Below are positions 35,542 through 43,990 of a stretch of 57,740 nucleotides of DNA, in pieces. Source of the stretch: Desulfovibrio sp. (lineage in GTDB: Bacteria; Desulfobacterota; Desulfovibrionia; Desulfovibrionales; Desulfovibrionaceae); assembly GCA_017450275.1 (NCBI GenBank), contig JAFSVD010000014.1:1-57740 (forward strand). Reading direction: 5' to 3'. A program made the position numbers and the translations under genes. Below the pieces are notes generated by a model that was not told where the DNA came from, searched no databases, and saw nothing but the letters and a program-made list of their open reading frames with translations. Each line of letters begins with the position of its first letter. The stretch's first letter is position 1.

Positions 35542-37319
35542 GGCGTTTTGTTTGTTTTTCGAGGGTTTGGGTCTTTGTGCGGGGCAAGCAGGCTGTGCTG
35601 GCGCAAGCGCTCGGCATCCGTGGTGGCACAAACAATGGGCTCTCCCGAGGGAGTGATTTTGGCGTAGAACATGGCTGTGGCAATGGTTCCTGGCGTTGGG
35701 ATAAAACACTGAGTCTGTTTGGGGCTCCAATGGCGTTTCGCAAGCCAGGTGGCCAAGGCCTCCATATCCGTATCCCGACAGGACGGAAACGCGCTGATCA
35801 AATAGGGCACCACATACTGCTCAAGGCCGAATTCCCGGCTTTTTTGATAAAAAAAGGCCAAAAACTGCTCAAAAAGCGCCTGCTTGGGCTTGCGCATAGC
35901 GTCCAGAACATGGGGAACAATGTGTTCTGGCGCAACCTTGATCTGGCCTCCGGTAAAATCGCGGATATAGCTCGCCAAGGCCTCGGGCTCGCGCAAGGCC
36001 AAATCAAAACGGACACCGCTCGCAACGCGCACACTGACAACCCCTGGCAAGGCTTTGACAGCCTGCAATAAGGCCACATGCTCCGCTTGCGGTGTGTGAA
36101 AAAACGGACACACCGTGGGATAGCAGCAGCTCACCCTGTGGCAGGAAAACAGGGGATCGTGAGCGCGCTTGGTACATACCCCCTGCCACATGTTGGCGGT
36201 GGGGCCACCGATATCGGATATGGCAAGCCCCTTTTGCCTGCGGCTTTGCGGATGCATTTTTGCCAAGGCACGAGCCTCTGCCAGAATCGAGGCTTTGGAG
36301 CGAGAGCTGATCGTTCTCCCCTGGTGCATGGCCAGCGAACAAAAGGAACAGCCGCCCCCGCAGCCCCTGTGGCTTGTGATACTTGTGGCAAGCATACCAG
36401 CCGCAGGAATGGGCTCTGTGTAGGAGGGATGCGCCTTCTTGGTAAAGGGAAGACCGTAAAGCACATCCATCTCTTCTGTTGTCAGAGGCTTTGCCGGCGG
36501 CGCAACAACAAGCGCCCGGCCTCCGCACACTTCATAGCCCCAGAGGCCTTGATGCACCTGGTCTTCCAAAGCGATGGTGAGATCCATAAGCAGGGACTTT
36601 GTGGCACAACAGGCTTCGTGGGAGGGGAAGACACAGGGACTTGTTGCGGCATAGTCTTCTGGGATGCGAATGGGTTTTCCAGAATCATCCAAGGGACTGA
36701 TCCAGCATGTTCCTGGAATGCCAATGAGCTCCTGCTTGGCAGCCAAGCGTCTGGCCACCTCGACAATGGCGCGTTCTCCCATGCCGTAGACCAAGAGATC
36801 GGCTTTGGCATCAAAGAGGATCGGGCGTCTGAGCGCATCCTGCCAAAAGTCGTAGTGGGTGAGCCTGCGCGTGGAGGCCTCAATGCCTCCGAGCACGATG
36901 GGAAGATCCGGGAACGCTCTGCGACACACATTGGCATAGACAATGCTTGCCCGGTTGGGACGAAGCCCCATACGCCCCCCAGGGGAATAGGCATCCTGGA
37001 GGCGCTTTTTGCGAAAGGCCGAATAGTGCGCGAGCATGGAATCCACACAGCCTGCCCCAATGCCGACAAAGAGACGGGGCTTGCCCATCGCGCACACATC
37101 CTCTTCCCGATCCCACCGTGGCTGACACACAAGACCGCAGCGAAAACCGTTTTCGATCAACCAGCGCGCTAAGAGAACAATCCCAAAAGAGGGATGATCG
37201 ACATAGCTGTCCCCGCTCACAAGCAAAACATCCAGCCTGTCCCAACCAAGGGCTTCCATGGCGGAAGCCGTTGTTGGGACATAGAGAGGCTGGATGCAGT
37301 GATTTTTTGTGCTTGGCAT
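35520..37319 (-). CDS. YgiQ-family radical SAM protein
   Basis: 599 residues, the usual size for UPF0313/YgiQ. The N-terminal B12-binding-like region has DVLLVSGDSYVDHPSFG, then SIVYANVCRRAFPDLPIVLGGIEAS. The radical SAM cluster motif is CGGGCSFCSLAMHQGR (C-x3-C-x2-C) at about residues 318-325. The C-terminal GIxTAMFYAKITPSG-like end follows a proline-rich tail (ending PWKKKPV), with VKVAPEHIVPHVLDAM in between. The substrate is unknown. It starts 2 nt after the EF-hand gene stop with a poor ribosome binding site, which suggests coupled translation. Confidence 0.92.
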   Translation of the reverse strand: MPSTKNHCIQPLYVPTTASAMEALGWDRLDVLLVSGDSYVDHPSFGIVLLARWLIENGFRCGLVCQPRWDREEDVCAMGKPRLFVGIGAGCVDSMLAHYSAFRKKRLQDAYSPGGRMGLRPNRASIVYANVCRRAFPDLPIVLGGIEASTRRLTHYDFWQDALRRPILFDAKADLLVYGMGERAIVEVARRLAAKQELIGIPGTCWISPLDDSGKPIRIPEDYAATSPCVFPSHEACCATKSLLMDLTIALEDQVHQGLWGYEVCGGRALVVAPPAKPLTTEEMDVLYGLPFTKKAHPSYTEPIPAAGMLATSITSHRGCGGGCSFCSLAMHQGRTISSRSKASILAEARALAKMHPQSRRQKGLAISDIGGPTANMWQGVCTKRAHDPLFSCHRVSCCYPTVCPFFHTPQAEHVALLQAVKALPGVVSVRVASGVRFDLALREPEALASYIRDFTGGQIKVAPEHIVPHVLDAMRKPKQALFEQFLAFFYQKSREFGLEQYVVPYLISAFPSCRDTDMEALATWLAKRHWSPKQTQCFIPTPGTIATAMFYAKITPSGEPIVCATTDAERLRQHSLLAPHKDPNPRKTNKTPWKKKPV

Positions 37320-37320
37320 A

Positions 37321-37662
37321 CTATGGGGTGGGGGGCATAATCATGGTTTTCGGCAGAGGCTTTTGTTCTTTGCCGGTCTCGTGATTGCCCAGAAAGCGCT
37401 CCCACTCCGAAAGATCCACAGCATCGTCGCGGTTTTGGTCGAGAGCGGAAAAGGCATTGTCTGTCATGCCCGCAAAGCCCTTGGCAAATTCCTCACGGCT
37501 CAAACGATCATCGCCATTGCTATCCGCTTTACAAAAGCGATGCAGGGCTTTTGGCTGGCTTTGATCGTTCAAAATCACGCTGCAGGTTTGCGCTAAAACA
37601 GGGGAAGCAAAGAAGAGATACAGCAAACAAGACAGGCAAAGCGCGATGGTTTTCTTATTCAC
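37321..37662 (-). CDS. periplasmic EF-hand protein
   Basis: About 113 residues, starting at a GTG (37662) because AAGGAG lies 7 nt upstream and a signal peptide (VNKKTIALCLSC to SPVLAQ) begins right there. Two EF-hand loops are visible: DSNGDDRLSREEF and DQNRDDAVDLSEW, both with acidic ligands at loop positions 1, 3, 5 and 12 as required for calcium. One cysteine pair in the mature part could form a disulfide. It overlaps the upstream gene by 8 nt. The small exported calcium-binding protein has no assignable role; the Pro-rich C-terminus (MIMPPTP) is short. Confidence 0.8.
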   Translation of the reverse strand: MNKKTIALCLSCLLYLFFASPVLAQTCSVILNDQSQPKALHRFCKADSNGDDRLSREEFAKGFAGMTDNAFSALDQNRDDAVDLSEWERFLGNHETGKEQKPLPKTMIMPPTP

Positions 37663-38029
37663 CCAAGGCTCCTTCGCGAAGCTGATTGATGAATTCCTGC
37701 AAGGTATCAGGATCGCCGACTTCATGGTCATCCCGATACAAAAGCACGCGCCAATAGAAGACGGATTGCACCTTCAAGCCAAAGGCTGCGCTGTTTGAAA
37801 ACGCAACGAGTTTTCGAAAAATCTGCCCTTTCTGCTCATCGGGCAAAGCGGCAAGCACGTCCTTGGCGTCCTTGGCCATGCTTGCAACAGATTCGGCTTT
37901 TTCCCGAAGAAGGGTGCGGTAGGTATCCAGATCGCCGTTTTCCAAGGCAACAAGAGCCGCTTTTTCCTTGCCAAGAATATGGTCGTGGCGATCACTGAGC
38001 CAAGCAATGACTGCTTCCATGGCTTGCAT
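37655..38029 (-). CDS. conserved-looking helical protein, unknown function
   Basis: 124 residues from the ATG at 38029 (AGGAG 6 nt upstream). It is predicted mostly alpha-helical: HDHILGKEKAALVALENGDL at the start and LQEFINQLREGALGE at the end. It has no signal peptide or membrane segment. No family recognised. It is co-transcribed between the PaaK-like gene (22 nt upstream) and the EF-hand gene (8-nt overlap). A clean ribosome binding site and coding-like composition make it a real gene. Confidence 0.75.
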   Translation of the reverse strand: MQAMEAVIAWLSDRHDHILGKEKAALVALENGDLDTYRTLLREKAESVASMAKDAKDVLAALPDEQKGQIFRKLVAFSNSAAFGLKVQSVFYWRVLLYRDDHEVGDPDTLQEFINQLREGALGE

Positions 38030-38051
38030 AGACACTCCTGTTTCGCAAAGA

Positions 38052-39317
38052 CTAATCCCATTTGCGTTTGTCGCTGATGGGCTGAATTTGGGCTGGCAAA
38101 CTTCCTGGCACCTTCACATAGAGGGTAGGACGAAGTTTGATCTTTTCCCTGAACTGATGGAGGAGTTCATCCTGACGCTTGAAATCCGTGGTCTCGATAT
38201 AGAGCGCCATTTCATCGATGCCGTCGGGATTGGTCACTTCGATCTGCCAACGCTTGATCTCTTCAAAGCGGCTCATCACCTGTTCCACCTGATGCGGATA
38301 GACAAACATCCCCATGATACGGGCGGTTGTGTCGACGCGTCCCACAATGCTGCCTAAGCGCGGGCTCGTTCTGCCGCAGGCACAGGGACTGCGATCGATA
38401 TAGGAGAGATCGCCTGTTGCCAGACGGATCAAAGGATAGGTCTTGTTAAAGGCTGTGACCACGATTTCCCCCACTTCGCCGTCTTTTAAGGGAATACCGG
38501 TGTCGGGATGACAGATCTCAACCAGACAGCGATTGGCGATATGGAGGCCGCATTTGTGGTAGCATTCATAGCCGATACAGCCCACATCGGCTGTGCCATA
38601 GCCCTGGCGCAGGATAATGTCGAATTTCTTCTCAAGCTGGGAGCGCATCTTTTCCGAGAGCCGTTCGCTGGTCACAAAGGCCACTTCCAAAAAGAGCTCT
38701 TTGCGCAGATTGATCCCCTTTTCTTCGGCTTTTCTGGCCAAATGCATGAGAAAACTCGGCGTGCCCACATAGCCTGAGACGCGGAGCTTTTGGAGAATGT
38801 CGAGCTGGGTTGCTGCATCGGAAGGGCCTGAGGGAATCACGGCACAGCCCAAATTGCTCAAGGGCTCTTCAAACATAAAGCCCGCAGGACCTAACTGGTA
38901 GTTGAAGGTGTTTTGCACGCAGTCCCCGGGTCGAAAGCCCACTGAATAAAAGGCTTCGGTATAGCCCCAATAGTCTTCCGTCCGATCTTCCGGATCGAAG
39001 ATGGGACCAGGAGAGAGGAAGATGCGTTTCAACTCCCCGATATCCCGAGTCAAAAGCCCGCCGAGCCTGGGCCCCATGGACTGCAGAAAAATCAATTCCT
39101 TTTTCTTGAGAATGGGCACATGCTTGATGTCCGAAAGGCTTTTGAATTTCTCGACATTAAATTGTGCGCGGTCAAAGCGTTTTTTGACATCCTCCGAATA
39201 CCTGTATGCATACGAGAGCAAGTCCTTCAGCTGTATGAGACAATACTGCCTGCGTTCCCCTTCATCTAAGACTTCACGGCGACTGTAAATGCCTTCAGTG
39301 CGATCTTTTCGTGTCAT
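38052..39317 (-). CDS. phenylacetate-CoA-ligase-family protein lacking the canonical ATP loop
   Basis: 421 residues with PaaK-like features. These are the early LLSYAYRYSEDVKKRF region, SGYVGTPSFLMHLARKAEEKG, the acceptor motif RQGYGTADVGCIGYEC (the YG-x-(T/A)-E-like block), DGEVGEIVVTAFNKTYPLIRLATGD, a zinc-type CACGRTSPRLG stretch and GRVD-(S/T)-x-R-IMGMFVYP. The P-loop SSGTTGK that normally follows HVPIL-x-K-(K/R)-(E/D)-L is absent; the place reads ELKRIFLSPGPIFDP. The C-terminus stops at DKRKWD instead of running on past the catalytic-lysine motif. It may be a reduced or altered-substrate acyl-adenylate enzyme. Family-level call only. Confidence 0.8.
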   Translation of the reverse strand: MTRKDRTEGIYSRREVLDEGERRQYCLIQLKDLLSYAYRYSEDVKKRFDRAQFNVEKFKSLSDIKHVPILKKKELIFLQSMGPRLGGLLTRDIGELKRIFLSPGPIFDPEDRTEDYWGYTEAFYSVGFRPGDCVQNTFNYQLGPAGFMFEEPLSNLGCAVIPSGPSDAATQLDILQKLRVSGYVGTPSFLMHLARKAEEKGINLRKELFLEVAFVTSERLSEKMRSQLEKKFDIILRQGYGTADVGCIGYECYHKCGLHIANRCLVEICHPDTGIPLKDGEVGEIVVTAFNKTYPLIRLATGDLSYIDRSPCACGRTSPRLGSIVGRVDTTARIMGMFVYPHQVEQVMSRFEEIKRWQIEVTNPDGIDEMALYIETTDFKRQDELLHQFREKIKLRPTLYVKVPGSLPAQIQPISDKRKWD

Positions 39318-39435
39318 CCAACGTTTCAGCGTACAACCCCGAGGCCAGGGAGAAAAAACGCTGCCTCCATTTTATGTTAATTGCACGTGGCCAACTATGC
39401 ACCACAAAAAATCCCCTTGGCCATCAAGGGGCGAA

Positions 39436-40590
39436 TCAATTCGTAGGATGCGCCTTTGTCTGATAATAGACTCTGGGCACCATATACATAAGACTGAGCT
39501 GGGCAATATCGGGAACATACTGGGTCGCAATCACAACCGTCCCCATATTCCACAAGCTGGAATCAGGCCCTTCATTTGCCTGGGGCTTCCCAAACCGCCC
39601 CTCCACCATCGTGTGGATCTGGGAAGCTGTTGTGGCATTTTTGGCCGCATAATCGATTTTTAAAAAGCCCAGGGGCTGTGGTTTCCCGGAGCCGTAGCAA
39701 ATAGTCATCTGCCCAGCCCCCGGCACAGCGCGGGTCACATCATAGACATCGCAGATATATTTGTCCGAAACACGAACCTTGGGAATTTTCGCTGTCTCCA
39801 AGACCTTGCGCATGCGATCCCGGTCGGTCTGATCCATACGCTGCCCAAAGAGGGCGATGCCACGGGAGGATGCATCGTCTGGAGCCATGGCCGCCAGTTC
39901 GTCGATCGCCTCTTTATTGCCGTTCATGCTCGCGGCATAGAGCAAAAGCTGTGCCTTGGCCGCGTCTTTGGGAACGCCCTTGCCCTCGCGGTAGAGATGC
40001 CCAAGACGGGCGAGCGCTTCGGTCTGCTGTTGTTTGGCAGCCTGACTGTACCAAGCGCAGGCGTTTTCAAAGCTTTGCGCAACCCCTCGCCCCCGCTCGT
40101 ACATGAGTCCCAGATTGTATTGCGCCTCTGCCTGGCCTTTGCGGGCGCTTTTATCGTACCAGCGAGCCGCCTCCCGGGGATTGGCTGGAATGCCGCGCCC
40201 CTGGTCAAGCATCCACCCGTAATTGCTCATGCCCTTGGGATTGTCCGCCTTGGCTGAAAGCCCAAACCAATAGAGGGCTCGACCCTGGTCAACCGCTCCC
40301 CCCAGGCCTCGGTCGTAGAGAATGCCCAGATTGTTCATGGCATCCGCATCGCCCGATGCCGCCAATTTCTCCCAAATGGCTTTCGCCTGCTCGTATTCTC
40401 CGCGCTTGTAGTGGGAGAGCGCCTGCTCGGCACCGCTCAAGGCTTTCTCAGGCGAAGCCTCTTGAGCCTGCGTTTTAGCGGCCTTTGCCTCGCGTTTTTG
40501 GGCAGCGAAGCTTGTATCGCAGATGCCCAAGCCCGAAAAGCCCCCAAGCAATCCCAGGCAAAGAATCAGAAGCCGCGCAATGGTTGTCAC
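39436..40590 (-). CDS. exported Sel1-repeat (TPR-like) protein
   Basis: About 384 residues, starting at the GTG at 40590 (GGGGGGTG upstream); a TTG at 40602 is possible. A signal peptide runs to about residue 30 (ICDTSFAAQ). Four or five Sel1-like repeats follow (residues about 75-220), each with the A-x-x-x-LG-x-(L/M)-(Y)-x-x-G-x-G-V pattern: AMNNLGILYDRGLG, GMSNYGWMLDQGRGI, AQYNLGLMYERGRGV, ALARLGHLYREGKGV. The last 150 residues (CDVYDVTRAVPGAGQMTICYG and the following beta-rich part) are not recognised. Sel1 arrays mediate protein-protein contact. The function in the periplasm is unknown. It directly follows the SGNH-acyltransferase gene. Confidence 0.85.
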   Translation of the reverse strand: MTTIARLLILCLGLLGGFSGLGICDTSFAAQKREAKAAKTQAQEASPEKALSGAEQALSHYKRGEYEQAKAIWEKLAASGDADAMNNLGILYDRGLGGAVDQGRALYWFGLSAKADNPKGMSNYGWMLDQGRGIPANPREAARWYDKSARKGQAEAQYNLGLMYERGRGVAQSFENACAWYSQAAKQQQTEALARLGHLYREGKGVPKDAAKAQLLLYAASMNGNKEAIDELAAMAPDDASSRGIALFGQRMDQTDRDRMRKVLETAKIPKVRVSDKYICDVYDVTRAVPGAGQMTICYGSGKPQPLGFLKIDYAAKNATTASQIHTMVEGRFGKPQANEGPDSSLWNMGTVVIATQYVPDIAQLSLMYMVPRVYYQTKAHPTN

Positions 40591-40602
40591 GACACCCCCC
40601 AA

Positions 40603-41871
40603 TCACCGAAGTTGCGAGCGTTTTTTGCAACCGAAATCGTTAAAATCCACTTCCCACAAATCCGTCACCCTGTCATCGTGCGCATAGACATGGCCTTTCC
40701 ACGACGCTATGCGGGTATGGAGTGCATCCAGATGCACATACGAGAGCAAGGTTGACCATTGATCGCACAGGCTTCGGAGAATGCGAAGATAGGTGATCTC
40801 GCCCCCGTGAAAGCCATCGACAAATTCACAGTCGTTTGAACCAAGGGTTCGGGGATTGGTGCAGTCGAGCACAGCAATGCCCCTGGCTCGAAGCGCGTTT
40901 GCGAGCCCAAAACAGTGGGGATACTTCTCTTCCCTCTCCCGCATGGCTTTATACACCGATTCGGCCACAGGGGGTATCACCACATAGACCCGTATGCCCC
41001 GAGCGTGCAAACGGCACAAGAGCTCCGCAAGCGCGTCAAGATGGGCTGGATTGGGGGCTTGGATTCCTTTGGGCACATGGTAGAAGGCTTTCATGCCATG
41101 CACAACCTGGGTCAAGGTATCGCGAAACTGATAGTCAAAGGGCTTTTTTTGCCCGGTTGTCTCGGCAGTATAGTACCAGGATCCGTCCTGAGCAAAGCCG
41201 TCGTTGGTGGTCTGCGCCATAATACCAAAGCGATCAGCAAAAAAGCCATGCCCTGCGACCCCTAAAAACGGCGCAAAAAACTCGCCAACCGACAACTTCC
41301 CCTCAAAGACCCACTGCCAAAATTTCTTCAAATTGCTCAAAGAATACGTATAGGAGCCTGAGGTTGGGGGCTCAAGGGCAAAGGGATCCTTGTTCCATGC
41401 CGGCATAAACCACCAAAAGTCCAATCCTAAAATAATAGCTTCAGGCTTGTGGATGGCGAGCATGGCGTCGATGGTTGATCGAAGCACCGGAAGGTTGCCG
41501 GCAACGCCCCCCATATTGCAAAAGGGCTTGGTGAAGGAGGATTCGCGAAACTGCATAACCCGAGAACTGCCCAGGGCAACAATCGTGGGTTTTTTTTGCG
41601 CATAGAGACGCAATTTATAGTCGACAAAATCCTGGGACACCCCTGAGCCAAAGAGCACGCACGCATCCTCTGTTTGGCTGGCAACCGCCCGATCAACCGC
41701 AACATCACCTGAGCAAAAGAGCCAAAGCCAGGCATAGGGAAGAAGGAGGGCAAACCACACAAAACCAAGGAGACAAACAGACTGTGCCAGGATACGCAGA
41801 AAGTCTTTGGCACGCAGGATCTCGTCTGCTTTGGGCGTTTTGTGCGTGGTGGATCGTCGAAAAAACACCAT
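40603..41871 (-). CDS. SGNH/AlgX-DltD-like protein, partner of MBOAT acyltransferase
   Basis: 422 residues: one N-terminal membrane segment (about 27-52) and a periplasmic SGNH-hydrolase-like domain. The first block is IVALGSSRVMQF (Ser at about residue 103), and the catalytic Asp/His region is DCEFVDGFHGGEI near residue 353. Proteins of this shape sit next to MBOAT enzymes and complete transfer of acetyl or D-alanyl groups to exopolysaccharide or teichoic acid. The MBOAT gene lies upstream, separated by a 420-nt inserted element whose inverted repeat reaches into the AGGAGG ribosome binding site of this gene. Substrate unknown. Confidence 0.8.
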   Translation of the reverse strand: MVFFRRSTTHKTPKADEILRAKDFLRILAQSVCLLGFVWFALLLPYAWLWLFCSGDVAVDRAVASQTEDACVLFGSGVSQDFVDYKLRLYAQKKPTIVALGSSRVMQFRESSFTKPFCNMGGVAGNLPVLRSTIDAMLAIHKPEAIILGLDFWWFMPAWNKDPFALEPPTSGSYTYSLSNLKKFWQWVFEGKLSVGEFFAPFLGVAGHGFFADRFGIMAQTTNDGFAQDGSWYYTAETTGQKKPFDYQFRDTLTQVVHGMKAFYHVPKGIQAPNPAHLDALAELLCRLHARGIRVYVVIPPVAESVYKAMREREEKYPHCFGLANALRARGIAVLDCTNPRTLGSNDCEFVDGFHGGEITYLRILRSLCDQWSTLLSYVHLDALHTRIASWKGHVYAHDDRVTDLWEVDFNDFGCKKRSQLR

Positions 41872-41879
41872 GCAGCCTC

Positions 41880-42302
41880 CTAGTGGTCTATTTCATTCAC
41901 ATTGTAGAAAATTAGCTTCAAAGTGTTTTTTAGAGTACAAAAAAGTAGTCCCCAAAAAACAACATTTTTTAGATCTATCAGTCTCACTTTCAACGTAAGG
42001 TATTATTTTATATTTCTTTACATTTTTTAACTCATTTGCCTTACATTATGATGTTAAATAAAATGTAGACATATTTTCAATATTACAGCTTTTTTTACAA
42101 TTGATTATTCTTACCAATATATTAATGCAATGGAGGATCAGCCTATCTGTAAACCATGGAAAAAACCTCTCTAAAACGATTCAAGGTAAGCTTAAAATCT
42201 ACAAAAGTTCGTTTTTTCTGCCAGGAAGCCAGATGCTCTGCGAGCTGTTCGACAGAGGAAACTCCGTCCTTTTTCTAAAATATGAATGAAATGTGACACT
42301 AG
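41880..42302. mobile_element. MITE-like element with 23-bp terminal inverted repeats
   Basis: The left end (41880-41902, CTAGTGGTCTATTTC...) and right end (42280-42302) are imperfect inverted repeats (about 18 of 23 matching), both starting CTAG. The interior is about 375 nt, very A+T-rich, with no supported coding sequence. The right end contains the MBOAT stop codon, and the left end supplies part of the SGNH gene's ribosome binding site. A 22-nt exact inverted match to the left end (41882-41903) recurs at 52333-52354, which shows that the end sequence is dispersed. No transposase is encoded, so it would be non-autonomous. Confidence 0.6.
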
Positions 42303-43780
42303 AACTGAAAATAGAGAAAAGCCGGAGCCTCTTTGGACAAGACCAAACTCGCCACAAAGAGCAAAGAAAGCCCGATCGCCCACGCCTTTGTCAAACGGAA
42401 CCTGAGCCAGGCTTGGAGGCTGGGATCTTTCTTGGCAAAGATTTCATGGGTGCAGGGGAATCCCCACACAAGGATGGCAGAAAGCCCCAGCAAAAACACG
42501 GGATACCACGACTGCACATAGTGGTTGGGCAGAAAACCCTGCAAGGTGCCGTCAAGACCGTCTGCAACAAAAGGCCCTGTCATCATGGTTTGCAAAAGCG
42601 TGCAGGCAGTCGAGAGACTCTCTGCCCGAAAAAAGACCCAGCAGCAATGCAGGCAGAAAAAGGTGAGGGCGATAAAGAAAATGCGGAAGGGCAAACGCTG
42701 TAAAACAGGAGCCACAGGCGTGTCCCGAATACTCTGCCGAAAGGCATGATTGATGGTCAGCATAAGCCCGTGCAAAGCGCCCCATACCAAAAAAGGCCAG
42801 CCAGCTCCGTGCCAGGCTCCGCCAATCACCATGGTCAGAAACAAATTGCCATACTGGCGAAGGCGGCCTTTGCGGTTGCCTCCAAGGGGAATATAGAGAA
42901 AATCGCGCAGCCACAAGCCAAGGGTTATGTGCCACCGCCGCCAAAAATCCACAATACCTGTGGACTTATAGGGCGAAATAAAGTTTTCCGGCAATTGGAG
43001 CCCCAGCATAAGACCAATGCCTATGGCCATGTCCGTATAGCCCGAAAAATCGAAATAGAGCTGAAAAGTGTAGGCGAGTGTGCCGAGCCAGGCCTCGCCT
43101 CCCAAGACAGGCCAGCCTTTTTCACAGGCGCCAAAGACGGCATTGGCAAGAGGAGCCAATCCATCGGCGATGATCAATTTTTTGCCAAGCCCCAAGATAA
43201 AGAGCGAAAAACCACTCGCCAGAGACTCCCAGGTGGGCTGCGGCAGACGATCGAACTGCGCCCCCATCTGCTCGTAGCGAACAATAGGGCCTGAGAGAAT
43301 CACCGGGAAAAAGGTGGAAAACAGGGCGTGGCGGCCGAATCCTTCCGGCACAATGCTTCCTTTGTACACGCTCACAAGCCAGGCGATCTGGATAAAGGTG
43401 TAGAAGGAAATGCCCGGCGGAAGGGTTGGATGCGTCCAGGCAATGGGGGTGCCTGCCACCTGCCCCAAGAGTTCCACAAAAAAGGTCGAATATTTGCAAT
43501 AGAGAAGGGGCAAAAGATTGCAAATCAGCGCCCCCACAAGGAGAGCCTTTCGCCTTCCTCCCATTGCCTTCGAGGAAAAACCCAAGGCAAAGGCGTAGTT
43601 GATACTGATTTGCACCGCAAGCAGGCAAAACGAAAGAGCATCGTTTATGAGGTAAAAGAGTGCTGAAAAGACAAGAAGCACCCAGGCCTCATGGGCAACC
43701 CCCATACTCGAGGCAATGCGGGCACTCACAAGAAAAAGGGGCAAAAAACACCACAGAAACAACGGTTGGGTGAAAAACAC
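42299..43780 (-). CDS. MBOAT O-acyltransferase (AlgI/DltB-like)
   Basis: 493 residues from a GTG start (AAGGG about 10 nt upstream); no better ATG is near. There are about ten hydrophobic segments. The family signature is FDFSGYTDMAIG (about 246-257), ENFISPYKS and IVDFWRRWHITL (about 277-288, with the first conserved histidine), YIPLGGNRKG and GGAWHGAGWPFLVWG (about 316-330, catalytic histidine). Such enzymes import acyl groups across the inner membrane for O-acetylation of alginate, cellulose, peptidoglycan or teichoic acid. With the downstream SGNH gene it makes an acylation cassette; the target polymer could be the capsule but that is inference. Confidence 0.92.
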   Translation of the reverse strand: MFFTQPLFLWCFLPLFLVSARIASSMGVAHEAWVLLVFSALFYLINDALSFCLLAVQISINYAFALGFSSKAMGGRRKALLVGALICNLLPLLYCKYSTFFVELLGQVAGTPIAWTHPTLPPGISFYTFIQIAWLVSVYKGSIVPEGFGRHALFSTFFPVILSGPIVRYEQMGAQFDRLPQPTWESLASGFSLFILGLGKKLIIADGLAPLANAVFGACEKGWPVLGGEAWLGTLAYTFQLYFDFSGYTDMAIGIGLMLGLQLPENFISPYKSTGIVDFWRRWHITLGLWLRDFLYIPLGGNRKGRLRQYGNLFLTMVIGGAWHGAGWPFLVWGALHGLMLTINHAFRQSIRDTPVAPVLQRLPFRIFFIALTFFCLHCCWVFFRAESLSTACTLLQTMMTGPFVADGLDGTLQGFLPNHYVQSWYPVFLLGLSAILVWGFPCTHEIFAKKDPSLQAWLRFRLTKAWAIGLSLLFVASLVLSKEAPAFLYFQF

Positions 43781-43921
43781 GGTTCAATACCCTTGCGATC
43801 ACAGTCTCTGCCTCCCTTTGGGAGACAGTATCCAACAATTCCTCAACAGGCACAAAGACGATTCCCTCTCTCACCAACAGGGAATCATAAAGCAGGCGAT
43901 ACTAGATATCGATGCGCTTTG

Positions 43922-43959
43922 GTGATACGTATCACTTTGGCGTAGGGTATACCTACGCC
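43922..43959. promoter_or_regulatory. two adjacent palindromes in the fliR/MBOAT divergent region
   Basis: A perfect 14-bp palindrome (43922-43935, GTGATACGTATCAC) is followed 3 nt later by an inverted repeat with 7-bp arms around GGTATAC (43939-43945/43953-43959, GGCGTAG/CTACGCC). They lie 31 nt upstream of fliR and about 140 nt upstream of the MBOAT start on the other strand. The location suggests operators, but no T-run follows either, so they are not terminators. Confidence 0.5.
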
Positions 43960-43990
43960 CAACTCTGCATACTCTTACAAAGCTCTTCCC

